DNA of 64,000 nucleotides from Dendrocalamus latiflorus (taxonomy: Eukaryota > Streptophyta > Magnoliopsida > Poales > Poaceae): the NCBI GenBank assembly GCA_017311315.1, contig CM029620.1, positions 5,453,126 through 5,517,125 on the forward strand, given 5' to 3'. Shown here piece after piece: positions 45,836-57,960 of this stretch (position 1 is its first letter; each line of letters begins with the position of its first letter). Under the pieces are notes generated by a model that was not told the origin of the DNA, ran no database searches, and worked only from the letters and a program-made list of their open reading frames with translations. Made by a program: the position numbers and the translations under genes.

Positions 45836-46703
45836 CCTTGCTAGGTTTTGCGCTCACTCCATACTCACGCACTCTGTCTCCGCCGCCCTTGATAGGTTTT
45901 GCCCACTCATGAAACCGCCTCTCCTCGTACACCGCCTCTCCCTCCCGACACCAGCCACCTCTCCCACCTGACGCCACCTCTCCTCCTGATGCCGCTTCTC
46001 CCTCCCGATGCCGACCGCCTCTCCCTCCTGACACTGTCCCAACGTCAGCCGCCTCTCCCTATCGATGCCTCCTCTCCTCCTGACGCTGCCTCTCCTCCCT
46101 AAGGTATGAATCCCAAATCCCACTATGGCTTCAGATATTAGCTCGATGATGATATTGGTCTAATAATGAAATTGGATATGCATGCTTGAGCTCTAAATTA
46201 TTATTATTATTACTGTCATTTGTCAATCTTGTGCTCTGTTACTTTTGGAATAGTTGGCTAATTTGTTTTGTGATCTTTAGTACTTCATGATATATGCTTC
46301 ACTTGTTAGCTAATTCAGTTTGTTATCAAACTTGTTGCATCTGTGATTGTATTGTTGGGAGTATATTAAGTTGACGTACTATATGCAATTAATACCTTTG
46401 CCTTCCTGCTGACCAAAAGTTTAATTGACGAATTTAAGCTTGGTAGATAAGTAATTTGCTATTTAAAAGCTCAAGGTTTGAATCTCATTTGGTATATCCA
46501 ATTAGTGAAGAGTATAGACCGTAGTAGTGGGATGACCAAGATTAATTCTTCTGTGACCCTACATCTGAGAGCATTAAACTAAAATTTGAGATTTATGCTA
46601 ATATTAGTTGATTCCTCTATTCTTGAGATTGCTCTTTATGCTCATTTCAATAGCCATCATATTTCCTGCTTTATGTTTATGTTTTTAATGACATGGTAGA
46701 ATT
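45836..46703 (+). other. Leader and intron-like start of the E3 TNP1 unit
   Basis: CT-rich, GC-rich sequence (45880-46105) ends near a donor-like CCCTAAG|GTATGA, followed by AT-rich intron-like DNA to the Copia insertion at 46704. Frames in the GC-rich part are repetitive and not credible. Confidence 0.5.
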
Positions 46704-49700
46704 TGTTGGACCGAAATGGCGACAGAGGGGGGTGAATGTCGCTTTGTAAAAATCGCCCCCAACACGTATCTTCTTCTCCAATAGCTATGGGAGCTATGAA
46801 GGTAGAAGACCAGTGCTCACAAGACACCCCAGCAGCAGGAAAAACACAAATACAGAGACCAGCAAGCGAGAAAAATCAAATCGGGAAAAATCTGGCCTCA
46901 AGTGGTAGTACCTCTGGGTCGGGCGGTAGTACCGCTGAGCGGTAGTACCGCTGATCCGAGCGGTAGTACCTATGAGCGGTAGTACCTCTCCAGGAGCGGT
47001 AGTACCTCTCGAGAAAACAGCAAACGGGAATTTCAGAAAATTGAGAGATTCGCAACGATTCTTGGATTCTTGGCTTGGGAAACTTTGAGGATAGCTAGGG
47101 AACACTCCCAGAAGACTAAGCCAAAAGTCAATAACAAGAAATCCACTCCAAGAATCAAGAATTTCAGATTTGGGTAAAAATCTGAAATCTTGCAAGAACC
47201 GTGCCAAAAACAAAATAACTCCCTAACCGTTGATCCTTTGGCTATAAATTTTGAGGGAAGCTAATTAATAGCCTCTGGACTCTTCATACCAAATTTCAAG
47301 CCATCTTAACAAGGGAATCAAAATCTGGACCAAAACCAAGAAACGAAGAACAAGAACAGAGCAAGCCAAAAATGAAATCTGAGAATCAAACTCGGTTTGC
47401 TCTTGGGATTAAATAGCCAAATGGCTTTTGAGCACCACCCATGTCATACCAACCCATTTTGGCACTCTCCAGCAAGCAAGAACTCGAGATAACGAAAATC
47501 AAGAAATCTTGCAAAAAAGAAAAACGATGAACAAAGGCTACGAACAGAGAAGGCAAACTTCAATTTTTCATTTCTTGAATCACAGGGAATACAGAGGAGT
47601 CCCGATACCCCGACTTGATACAAAAGGAAGATTACCAGCTCTCAACTCAATCCCTCTCCTCTCAATCCTCAAGAACACCAAGAATCACACATCTTGGGAG
47701 GAAGAACACACAAGAGAGGAGTCTCACATAGAAAGCATCGATGAAGCTACAGAGGGAGCACTACTCTGCCTCCAACTCACACCAACTCACACCAACTAAA
47801 GAGCTAAAGGAAACAACCTTCCTAAAGCCTCTTTTGACTCTAAAACCCTAATCCTCACACAAATGCTCAAGGAGGGCATGCAGCCCCTCCTCTCCTTTTA
47901 TAGCGCCTGGCTAACGGGTCTCCGCCCCGTTACGCCCGCTACGTCCAACGGAGCCCGCTCCCGCTTGTGCAGCCTTGCGAATTTCCCGATTCGCCCCTTC
48001 TGCACCTTCCGGGAAGCTTCCGCGCTCCTTGCCTCACACGCCTCGCAACCACCTCGAGTCCACGTCGTCTTCGACACATCCCGACCGTTCTGACCTCAGC
48101 GCCACCTGCGCCTAGTCCGGTCCACCGTGTCTCGCCACGACTCCAACTCGACGTCCTGTAGTCACACAGACAAGAAACACGTCAAATAGCACCGCTCGAC
48201 ACATGAAAGCGTAAATACCATTACACTTACCACAGATGAAGTCAAAACCTGTCAAAACATTAGAATATGCATCCTAAACCCAAATGACCAGATTTGACCA
48301 AAGTCCGACCGAGCCCGATTGCGCCACGCAACGACTCGACTCCGAACCACTCAAACCAAACTCGACTGACCTAAACCTTTGTCAATTACTCATCACTCTC
48401 ATGGAGCACGACCACATGGTCTCTCAATCTCCCCCTTGATGAGTCTATTGACAAACGCAGAAAAAGCATTAAGAAGAGTTTGATTTTGAAGAAACCAACA
48501 TGGTCTAAAGAATGAAATGAAGCTAATGACCATGTCGACAGAAGGAACACTAGAGCAACTACTGAAAGAGCAAATTGATCTCCAAAGCTCTAAACTGTTC
48601 CCAACAGACTTTTTCTTCTCTATTCTCCCCCTTTTGGCAATAAACGCATCAAGATGCAATAGAGAGAATATGACATGTCAATGGATGAATATGGCTGAAG
48701 ATTGTTTATTTAAGCATTTAGAGCCATGAGAATTATCCATATTGACCATAATGTAATACACCAAGCCATAACTAAAAAAACGCTATTTAGATCATGACAA
48801 CATATATATAAACCAGCTAGAGCACAAAGATGACAATTTGAAATGTAATGCATTTAGTGAGCAAGTCAAGTCATCAATGAGTAAAGTCTAACTAGAGATA
48901 TCTAAGGATGACTCAGGCCATGTCAATAAGCTAAGCGGAAACAAGAAGCTAGTGTTGAGTCAATTAGAGTGCTACAAGCTCATGAGTTTATCATTCGGTT
49001 AAACACTTTTCATCTTTAGGTGATTAAGCAAATCTTGCACATTTGACATATTTTCTTTTAAAGCTTATAGCTGTTTCCAACCAAAAATTTTATCATGTGC
49101 TAGATCTCAAGCCTTATGCGACTACGTCAAGCGAGAAGCTTAAGAAGATAGTCCAGGTCATCCAAAACTCCCCCTGAGTTCATGCCTAGTGCAATGGCAA
49201 GCCGTCTCATGAGAAAGAATTGGTGAAATCAGTTTTTTCGCACATAAAAAGAGATCCTTTTGCTTTTTAACAGATTGTGCTAACTCATGATGTATCAAGA
49301 TGCTAAAATAGCTCAATCTAAGATTCAACCTAGATTCAAGACTCAACTCAGCCTATTTGACATGACATGAATCATAAAGGGATAGCTCAAGCAAGACTAA
49401 TCTCGAGTGCTAACATGACAAGTTTTAATTTAAGTTGAGCAATTTTAATTAACTTATCATGGCAGAAAGCTAGTCTACATATATGAAGTCATGATAAATC
49501 TAGCAAGCTAAGCACAAGTCATGGCAAGGTGTAAAGCATTGAAGCATGTCATAACAGGATAATAATCAAGGCTCAATGCAGATTGATTATAATGCTAGAA
49601 TGCTGAAAATGCAAGAAAGTCCAGCTCCCCCTCAACATTAGATGCAACTTTTAGTTCAAGTTGAGTTGTGTCAAAATTAAGCTTCAGAAGCTCCCAAATG

Positions 49701-49880
49701 AACTCCCCCTGAACCAAAGCAATAAAATCGAGAAGCTGGCAAAGAAAACCAAACAGGCAGTCCTTAAAGCATAGAAAAGATATAGAAGCAACTATGGCTT
49801 AAACTGACTCTCATCTACCCCAAATGACTCCAGGACTAACAGCTGAATGTCGAACACACAATAGAGAGCAAACACGTACC
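46704..49880 (+). mobile_element. Copia (SIRE/Maximus-like) LTR, solo or truncated; right border uncertain
   Basis: It starts TGTTGGACCGAAATGG with GAGGGGGGTGAAT close behind, the usual start of SIRE/Maximus LTRs. It has GCGGTAGTACCGCT-type repeats (46905-47010) and several CTCCCCCTTGATGAG/CTCCCCCTTTTGGC tracts (48430, 48625), also typical. No gag or pol sequence is seen. I could not find a matching end or a second GAATT (46699-46703), so the right border, put at about 49880 where E3 gene sequence resumes, is approximate. Part of it may be internal sequence. Confidence 0.6.
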
Positions 49881-49899
49881 CTGTCTACCCGAGGGTGGC

Positions 49900-51480
49900 C
49901 CAACCCTCGCTAGAACCTACAAGAAGTGAGTGAGCTCAACCTAGTGAGATAAGAAATAGCTACTCCTGAAAGCACAAGATAAGAGTAAGAAGTAGCTTCC
50001 AAGTCGCACGCAAGGCCTGGGGTTTACGTATATTGGAGGCACAAATTCCCACATGACTCCGAGGCGTATAGGCGTTGGAAGAGATCCAAGGCCTATTGCG
50101 ATGAACAAATAAATAGGAGCTTCGTGCACAACTTGAGGAACAGCTATCAGTCTCACTTCAAGAGAAGACCGCCTCACTTCGAGGAGGGATAGATTCATTG
50201 AGGGGAGAACTGAGACAAGTCTGCAACCAATCACAACCCACCCTCGTTAATGCGGTATCCAGTCCCTCTCAACGTCGGAGTAGCTACATGTCCACGTCAA
50301 TTTCTGAACATAGCAAAGCCCACTTACATCAAGCTCCGCTTTAGAAGCCCATTGCATCGGTTACCTGGAGACGACACTGAAAATATATCACAAGTGCGGC
50401 GCTAAGACCCAACAAAAAAAGATTAAGGTGCCTCCCAGGCAATAGAAGTTCATTCTTGGAGTGTCATTGGTCCCCGAGGCACAACTACCCAACCTTGGAC
50501 TCGTTTGTAGGACTTTGCATACCTGGTACATGCAGAGGTCCAACATGATACCAAACTAGTAAAGTGGATTCATGTGAGATACACAGAGGCATATTTTCTC
50601 CATGACTCAGGCTATTTCATCGTGATCTTTGAAGACTTATTCTTACTATTCAACCTCGACGAACTTGACGCCTCATTTCTAAGATGCTGGACACTATAAG
50701 TGTACTTTACAACCATATTCTACATTCACTAATACTGATAAATGTCATAACTCATTACTTATGTATAGATCCATGATCTAACAAGTTCAGCAATGGCGAG
50801 AACCGGTGCGTGTTCTCAACCCACACTTGGTCTCTGAGTAATCCATCAACGATAATGCATCCTTCGTCAAAGATTACATAATAAGGAGATTGTTTGCTCA
50901 TAGTGACAAGGAGTACATTACGGTACCCTTTAACCAAAGGTAAATGCTTCACTAGTTGACATACAAATTCATTTGTAGTACTTTATACGCAACATGGAAT
51001 TAGGATTAATCACTATTGTGACATAACATGACTAGGGGTTTTGGATTCTGATCATGATTGTACCAAAATGGAGCAAGGTAATATACCTTGATTTCTTACT
51101 TAGTGGCAACCGCGACTTCACCTGTATGCAATAAGCAATTGACAAGTAAACTCATTTCCTCCATACATAACTCTATTGTAATCTTCTCTTCGTATGCAAT
51201 GGCCGAGGCTAACTTTCTAGAATCACGTAGGTCGTTCAGCACTTACGTTGCCCAGGGAGAGAGACACAAGGAATCCAGCGCCACACTACGACACAAGTCA
51301 CGATTTTCAGTACCCCTATACAATACAACAATCCTATATCATACTTTGTTATAATGCCTCCAGAACTAATAATACCTATGTATGTAATTCTATTTTTGTA
51401 GTGCCACCAGCAGCTACAGGGCAATATACGTGGATTCTACAGTTTCCACCATATGCAGAAAATCATGGATGCTAAGACGA
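49900..51480 (+). pseudogene. Decayed TNP1/Ulp1 gene of E3
   Basis: Pieces align with E1's gene in order. 50010-50130 matches exon 2 (WRHKFPHDSEAYRRWKRSK). 50445-50550 matches the KF.LG...LHTWYMQ.SN part. 50620-50697 is FEDLFLLFNLDELDASFLRC then WTL and a stop. 51400-51470 matches the protease exon, but the catalytic CGYYVC reads RGFYSF, so the nucleophile Cys is lost. Frameshifts separate the pieces. Confidence 0.75.
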
Positions 51481-51956
51481 ATGATCTAGAGGTTTGTCAA
51501 TATACCAATAATTATTTTTTGATATACACACACACACACCAATGACTTAATGCTACTTCTAGCGACAGCACGTGGAATTTGACAAAAATGCAACCAATCT
51601 TGACAAACTCGCTAAAATTCGAGGAAAACTCTCCCAATTCTTGATAGCACAGGTCATAAACAACACTAGAGAGTTCCACCTGGCAATGCTGATTAGATGT
51701 TGAAACATTGGATACAATTATAATCACTCAATAATTCTTAGTCAAACAATTCATTCGGTTGTTTAATTCATTTATGAGATCTGTGAAATGATTGTCATTT
51801 GCTATGCTTGTGTTGTTTACTTCATTTGTGAGATATGTGTAATAATTGTCATGTGCTATATATATGTGATCTTTTTGCTTGTTTTCATAGGGCATGGCCA
51901 GCATTTTCTGAGGCTAGCCAAAAAATAGAAAATAATGTAGCTTTTAAAATAGCTAC

Positions 51957-52339
51957 CACAGACGGTTTAGTGTTCCAAACCATCTGTGATATATAGCTAT
52001 CACAGATGGGTTTTAAAACAAACCATCTATAATACGTATGATATCGCAAACGGTTAATATCAAAAACTATCTATGATATTCTGCTATCACAGTCTATTGT
52101 TTAAAACAACTATTTGTGATATATATGATATCATAGACGATTAATATCAAAAATCATCTGTGATAGCAAAATATCATAGATAGTTTTCAAAAGAACCATC
52201 TATGTTTTAACTATCACAGACGACTTAGGGGCCGTCTGTGATAACCACCTATTATCACTGACACATAAATACAGACAGTTTAGAAACCATTTGTGATAAC
52301 GGTTTTGAACCGTCTGTGATAACACCGTCTATAGTAGTG
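51957..52339 (+). promoter_or_regulatory. 3' subterminal repeats and terminal repeat of E3
   Basis: CACAGACGGTTTAGTGTTCC and about ten related motifs in alternating orientation follow the conserved GGCATGGCCAGCATTTTCTG (51894). The terminal repeat ends at 52339. Confidence 0.85.
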
Positions 52340-54104
52340 TGTTAATATATGTTACGAAGTACTCGTTTTAATTTACCACAATCTCACTTCATATATATTT
52401 TCATTACTACCATACATATATCTCATCATCTCTTTTATCTTTTTATGAACACAATGCATATGTCTCAATATCTCTTGTGCCTATACGGTATAGCGCAGTA
52501 TTACACCCATCGGTGTTCACTCAAGCCCGCCTTTTTCATGCAAGGACCTCATGCTCATCCTTTTTTATATGGGAACCTCATCTCTACTCCCGTGGAATGC
52601 CTACCAAAGTAGGACTTTCTCTACCTACTCCTGTGGGTTGTCCACACAAAGTAGGCTCTGGAGGGTCATACAGGTCACTACTTCTATCATGAATGGTCAT
52701 TATGCAAATGCAATGATTTTTTTCAATATTAAACATTTGTCAACATTAATCATTTTTCATCATCAATCATTTATTAAAATTAACCATTTATCATCATCAC
52801 CATTTCATCCATCATCAAATGAACATTATAGAAAGAAATTGTAAACATGTAAACTAGCATGTTAAGTACTTTATTAACACAAAATAGTACGAGCAAATAA
52901 CCCATGTCACTATTCTACCATACACTTGCCTTTTCTAACCACAAGGGACGGATTTATGCAAGGATAACACCAACTATGAAGTTACTTCTCCTACAGTAAA
53001 TACCAGTCTCAACAACATACCACAACTATTCATAAACATCAAATAAACAATGTCACTCTTACACATTTGTTGATCCCACAATTTCCCACAAAATAGCATA
53101 ACTCTTGACTGCAAAATATATAAGTTATGTAATCTACATAAAATTTTGTGCACTTTCTTAGTTAGCCATAAATCTTGATTAATCCATTTAACTTGGCCCT
53201 CATTTTGAATCACAAAGACGGTTCTATTATCTTATTGGACAGTAGGCTTAACAATATAATATCTATTAGTTTACCCATCCAAATATAGCAAACCATACAA
53301 CTTCTAAAATCTACAGAAAATTATCTACCCTTATTTAGTTATGCTCAGAATTTAATTTGGCCATCTACTCAGCCTAAACTGCATATTACTCTGACTGTGT
53401 CCAACAGCGACCAAATTCTGGATATAGTCTTCCTGAAGCCATAACTTCTAATCTACCCAACCAATACCCTTATTCTTGCACTCTATGGAAACCTTGGACA
53501 ATTATCTACAACATTCATTTTATGCCAAAGTTATTAATTAGGACATAGCTATCCCAAAACTCTCTCACAAGAAAGAACAGTAAATCTTAACGAGCAATGG
53601 TACCTAAAATTCATCTCTAGTACCTCTCTTCCTTCCTAACCAGAACTAGTATGCCCACAAACCAATCTACCATACCGTAAAATAGGGTACAAAGTCTATG
53701 ATATTATACCTACAGCCTGAAGGCTCACCAGAAATCGGTCCTTCCTCCTCTTTCCTTCCTTATCTTTCCCTAGCTGGTTCCCCTCTTCTCCTTCCTTTTT
53801 TTTCCTGGCTGGCGCCCTCCTCCTCCTTCTCTTTCCCTCCTCTTGGTTGGCGTGCAGTAGCAACGCAGTAGCAGCTAACGATGCGACAAGGTGTGGTAGG
53901 GGTGGTGATTGCACAAGGTGGAGGGTGGTTAGGGTTTTGGGGTGACTCCCTCCCACCCCTTCTCTCCCCTTAGTAAGGCCCAGCCTACTTGCCCCTCTGC
54001 GACCAACACAGTCAAGAGAACAAACATAACTCCCCTTTTTCTTTCCTGATTCTATTTTCTTTAATTCCTTTTTCAAATTCACGAGTTGGTTTTGGAATAT
54101 TACA
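52340..54104 (-). mobile_element. Right part of solo LTR A (LTR start)
   Basis: Read on the minus strand it begins TGTAATATTCCAAAACC at 54104 and is followed outside by GTCTA (54105-54109), matching 41103-41107. A GC-rich block (53700-53990) lies near the LTR start as in solo LTR B, and short hairpins such as CCTACCAAAGTAGG lie near 52597-52650. No protein-coding gene is supported. Confidence 0.85.
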
Positions 54105-54499
54105 GTCTACTTATTCCAAAAAAAAATGGACATGCAAATGCATGCAACTAATGTGAATAAACAACTACAGTATTAATTCTAAATTAGTAACAAAGTTTTC
54201 AAACTAGATTGAAAGTTAAAAATGTCATTTGATATATACCATTCTGACTTCTATATGTATTATGTACCAGTTACCTTCCAATATTGTATATAGCAATCAG
54301 CTAAAAAAAAGTGTCATAAATTTGACTTGAGTAAAATGATAGGAAGCAAATCCGGTTTCAGTTTTTCTAATTAAACCCTGCACTGCAATTCCATCTAGAT
54401 AGATGCATGCCAGTGGGCTCATCAGCTTAACCAATATACCCTATCTACTTGATTAACATCATAATTATATTACTGCTTCCTTTGTCCGTCTCCATGTAA

Positions 54500-54775
54500 G
54501 GGCATCCATAGTGTATATAACCAAAAAGGTCTTAAGGTGGGTCCCATCTAAACCTTAAAGCCGACTCCATAGTGTATATAACTCAGGGGGCCTTAAGACG
54601 GTCCCACTCGGCAGATAAAGAAAAATTGTATTTTAATGCTTGTGGCCAGGTCTTTAGCTTGAGGACCAGCCTTAAGCCTTTTTTGCTTATAGCCTGCTTA
54701 AGGTCACCCCTGTAATGTATAAGGTTGACCTTAAGGTGGCTTAAGACTCTCTATTTTCATACACTACAGATGCCC
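54500..54775. mobile_element. 276-bp Tourist-like MITE, TSD TAA
   Basis: The ends are GGGCATCCATAGTGTATA and, reversed, GGGCATCTGTAGTGTATG; TAA flanks both sides (54497-54499, 54776-54778). A 3-bp TAA/TTA duplication fits PIF/Harbinger-type (Tourist) MITEs. CATAGTGTATATAAC is repeated internally. No coding capacity. Confidence 0.8.
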
Positions 54776-54778
54776 TAA

Positions 54779-55895
54779 TGACCGTTCTCTAATCGAGATT
54801 CGTGCGATAGGACTGTGACGTGTGGCTGAGTGACGAGTACCCTAGCTCGCTCGGCTCTCTTCCGTGGAGGAGAATATCAGCCTGAAGAAACAAGACAAAA
54901 CCAAAGGAAGCCTGCATCCTCCCCAGCCGAAGATTCCCTCGATAGGGCAGAGGGAGAGAAGAGCTCGATGGATGGATAGTTTCAAAGAAGCAGGAGCATT
55001 ACCCTTTTTTAAAAAAAGAAGCAAGAGCAGGAAAAGGCGGGTTTCTCTTAGGAAAAAACTTCCCGTCCCGACAAAGATTTTGGAGCAGCGTATGGCGCCC
55101 CAAACTCCGATATGTTATACAATTACCACTATGCTTTTAATTGTTTAATTAAGCCCATATGATGCGAGCATCAATTGGCAGTGCCACAAAACACGCCAAT
55201 TATATAAACGGCTCTGCGTTCTAGGCAGAGAGCTAGCTAGCTTGCTTATTCTTTTTCTTAGGCCACGGCCCAACATGGCAATGGAACGTTTGGAAGCACA
55301 ACAAGTGATCGATCGAGAAGAGTCAGCCGATCGTCGAACCTACTTGTCTCTAGCTTGCTTGCTAGATAGATTGTTGTTCCACTTTGTTTGTCCAGGCATT
55401 ACTTTGAGGGAATTAAACGACTGATATATGTTGTGTGGGGAGGAACTGCAAACTGTGCATGCAGGCCAATTTAGATGATCAATCATGGCGGAAAATAAGG
55501 CATATTTTTCGCGTAGTTACTTCGACGAAGCCACGATTCGAGCTGTTGATTTCTTGATTTGGTGATCAAATAACCCTGTGTCACCTTCTCCAATTGTTCC
55601 TACTGTTTTCACCAATAGCCCAATTATGCTATATATGGACCTGTTTGAACTATTTTTAGCTTTAGCTTAAGGTCTTATAAAAGTCCAAACTAGAGGGAGG
55701 AACATTTTTTGAGCTAGAATTAAGTGAATAGACGTGTATGGCTTGTAAGCTCCAATGAAACATAAACTTATTAATTTGATCAGCTCTAGCTAGCTAGACC
55801 AAAAAAAGTCTTAACTAACAGAGGATTATGCACAGTAAAAGATAGCTAATCACTATTGAGGAAAGTATAGAATCACCTCTCTTACCATATTAGTG
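54779..55895. other. Unassigned spacer
   Basis: Short frames occur (for example 54864-55148, basic and lysine-rich) but none has a recognisable domain or splice support. No terminal repeats were found. It may be host intergenic DNA. Confidence 0.3.
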
Positions 55896-56162
55896 GTGAT
55901 CATTTGGACTTTTTCTTGGTGGCTTATGACTGAAAAGCACTGTAGCTGGCTGAAAAAATACTGTAGCTGACAGAGACTTATTTAACATAATTAAATTTAA
56001 AAAATTAAAAAATATGTTAGCCCATTACGTATAATACAAACAAATACGGGGAAAAAGAACCAGCAAAAAAGCTCAATGAAAAGCCAAAATTTCAGAAAAA
56101 GACAAAATTTATGAATCGTGAAAAATAAGCCGGAAGCTAAAAGCTGAAGCCAAAACGATCAC
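55896..56162. mobile_element. Putative MITE with GTGATCRTTT ends
   Basis: Left GTGATCATTTGGACTTTTTC and right (reversed) GTGATCGTTTTGGCTTCAGC form an imperfect inverted repeat about 267 bases apart, and both are followed by AGCTT/GCTTAT-type sequence. I could not define a target duplication. Confidence 0.5.
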
Positions 56163-56922
56163 AGCTTCTGATGTACCTTATCTCCTTATGCTTCACATTA
56201 ATTTCTTATTTATAGTAAGTACTGTGAGATTAATATATATCAATGAGGTACAATAATTCTGGGTTGGCTTGCCTTTAATTAACGTCTACTTTAAGCCAAT
56301 CATGAATTATAAGGACAGACCGATCAAATAATTTGCATTATCTAGCTAGCTATGTGTTAGGGTGTGTTGAATGGTTAGTAGATAAAGTTTCTTCTCGAGC
56401 AAGCGTGTAGCACATGCGAGAGAGTACAGAATACAAGGAAATGGTAAATTACTGCTTTTGTTAACCTAATACTATGAAACAAGCATATACAACCAAGAGA
56501 TTTCTTAATTAACTAAAGGCAAAATTGTAGCACAGGCACTTCTGGTTTTCAAATTTTCATCTGGCTCTTCTTGATCATATAGTTAACTCTACTCTACGTT
56601 TCTTTTTTTATTTGAAAATTACCCATTTTAATTCACAATAACAAATTAACATGATATAATAATATATATACACACCATTTTAATTTTAGGAGGTCGAGCC
56701 TGCGTATAAGCCTTCTACGTGCATATAAGCTAAGGTACTTTCGACTTCTCAGCACAAACAAGACCTCGATTCTGTACAAACGAGCACATGGGAAATGTGT
56801 TGAAACTAAAAGTATTGAGATCCTCTAATGAAAAATCTCAAAAAGGATAAGGATATGTATGCTACAATATTGTTGCCTTAAATAATTTCCTAAAGCAGGT
56901 AAATATATGTATACACATACAT
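56163..56922. other. Unassigned AT-rich spacer
   Basis: No ORF, repeat array or terminal structure is supported. It ends at the start of the Copia LTR. Confidence 0.3.
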
Positions 56923-57490
56923 TGTTAGGATTGGAAATATCACTTACTACGACATTGACAAGACAAAGTATGAAACTAATGAAGAACAATCAAGAACACG
57001 AGATAGAGATTTAACATAGAAAATCCTTTCAGGTGAAAAAACCACAAACACACAATTGGCGAAATCACCATATCAGAAGAATTACAAGCATGGAAAAATT
57101 CGGTGTGTTTCAGCTTGTCTTAACCTTATGACTATAAGGGTATATATATAGACTAGAGATCAGAGTCTCTAATGAAGAAAGGAGCAGAGTCCTAGTCAAC
57201 AATGAAATAAAGACCTACTTAGAAACTAGAATAATAACCTTCCCGGAGATAGAAGCAGCATCCTACTTGAAGAGTCTTAGAAGATAATGGTGTAGAGTTG
57301 TAGTCGAAAGATGCCTCGAGTAGCCACGTTTGACTCTAGTCGATGCATGTATGCAGGGTTCATTATGAAGTCAAAGATGATCCCAATTATAACTTCCGAT
57401 CTGCGCATTGCTTCCTAATCGAACACTTCAGGTGGTCAAAAAGACCAGTAGTGGTCGGATCCAACCAGATTTTGATCACAAAATACAACA
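56923..57490 (-). repeat. 3' LTR of a rearranged Copia element
   Basis: On the minus strand it starts TGTTGTATTTTGTGATC and ends ATTTCCAATCCTAACA. It is preceded (57491-57500, reversed) by the purine tract AAGTGGAGAT, the usual Copia polypurine tract. About 568 bp. A partial second copy is at 60956-61143. Confidence 0.75.
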
Positions 57491-57960
57491 ATCTCCACTT
57501 GAACCGAATTCCTCCTATAATAGAAAAGAAGAAATGAAGAACGTCTTTGCGAAATTGTAGAATTTCTCTTGTGTGTCAATTATCCAAAAGGACTAATGGA
57601 TAATATCGATCAAGTCTAAACAGAGCTCACAGTTAGCAGTAGGAACTGGCTTTATCATCATATCAGTTGGATTCTCATAAGTACTAATCTTGCAAACTTT
57701 GATATCACCTTGTGTAATAATTCCTCGGATAAAGTGATATTTTACTTCAATGTGCTTTGTTCTTTTATGGAACATTTAGTCTTTTTGTAAGACAAATAGC
57801 ACTTCGACTGTCACAAAAAATGTTAGTGTATGAGTACTTCCACAAAGTTCAGTGTAAAGACCCCTTAGCCAACAGCTTCTTTAATGGTTTCTGAAATAAC
57901 CATGTACACGTTTTTGGTAGTCGAAAGAGCAACAATAGCTTGTAAATTGGTCCGGTAAAT
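57491..57960 (-). pseudogene. Copia pol remnant, RNase H C-terminus
   Basis: The minus frame 57775-57593 reads MFHKRTKHIEVKYHFIRG, ISTYENPTDMMIKPVPTANC, CLDLIDIIH, the conserved end of Copia reverse transcriptase/RNase H (HxRTKHIxVxxHFIRE, PADxxTKPLP). Upstream, to about 57950, AIVALSTTK and ISETIKEAVGLRGLYTELCG continue in a shifted frame. The rest of pol is absent, cut at about 57960 by a truncated large LTR. Confidence 0.85.

Larger units (their letters stand above)
41559..52339 (+). mobile_element. CACTA transposon E3 inside solo LTR A
   Basis: The left end CACTACTACTACAAAAGAG is at 41559 and the right end ...CGTCTATAGTAGTG at 52339. Order: 5' repeats, full-length but decayed TNP2 (42393-45571), internal repeats and promoter (45738-45835), GC-rich leader, Copia LTR insertion, decayed TNP1/Ulp1, 3' repeats. 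Flanking triplets are TAT and TGT, one base apart, so the 3-bp duplication is only approximate. It has no accessory ORF in the 5' region, unlike E1 and E4. Confidence 0.87.

Noticed and set aside
48391..48440. End of the Copia LTR at CCCCCTTGATGAG
   Set aside because: No CA end with a GATTT/GAATT-type target copy follows; similar CTCCCCCT tracts continue to 49710, so the border was left open.
10777..52339. One giant CACTA from 10777 to 52339
   Set aside because: Flanks differ (AAT and TGT), and better partners with matching or near-matching flanks exist for each end.
54864..55148. A 94-residue lysine-rich host gene
   Set aside because: No domain, splice or regulatory support; short frames of this size are expected by chance.
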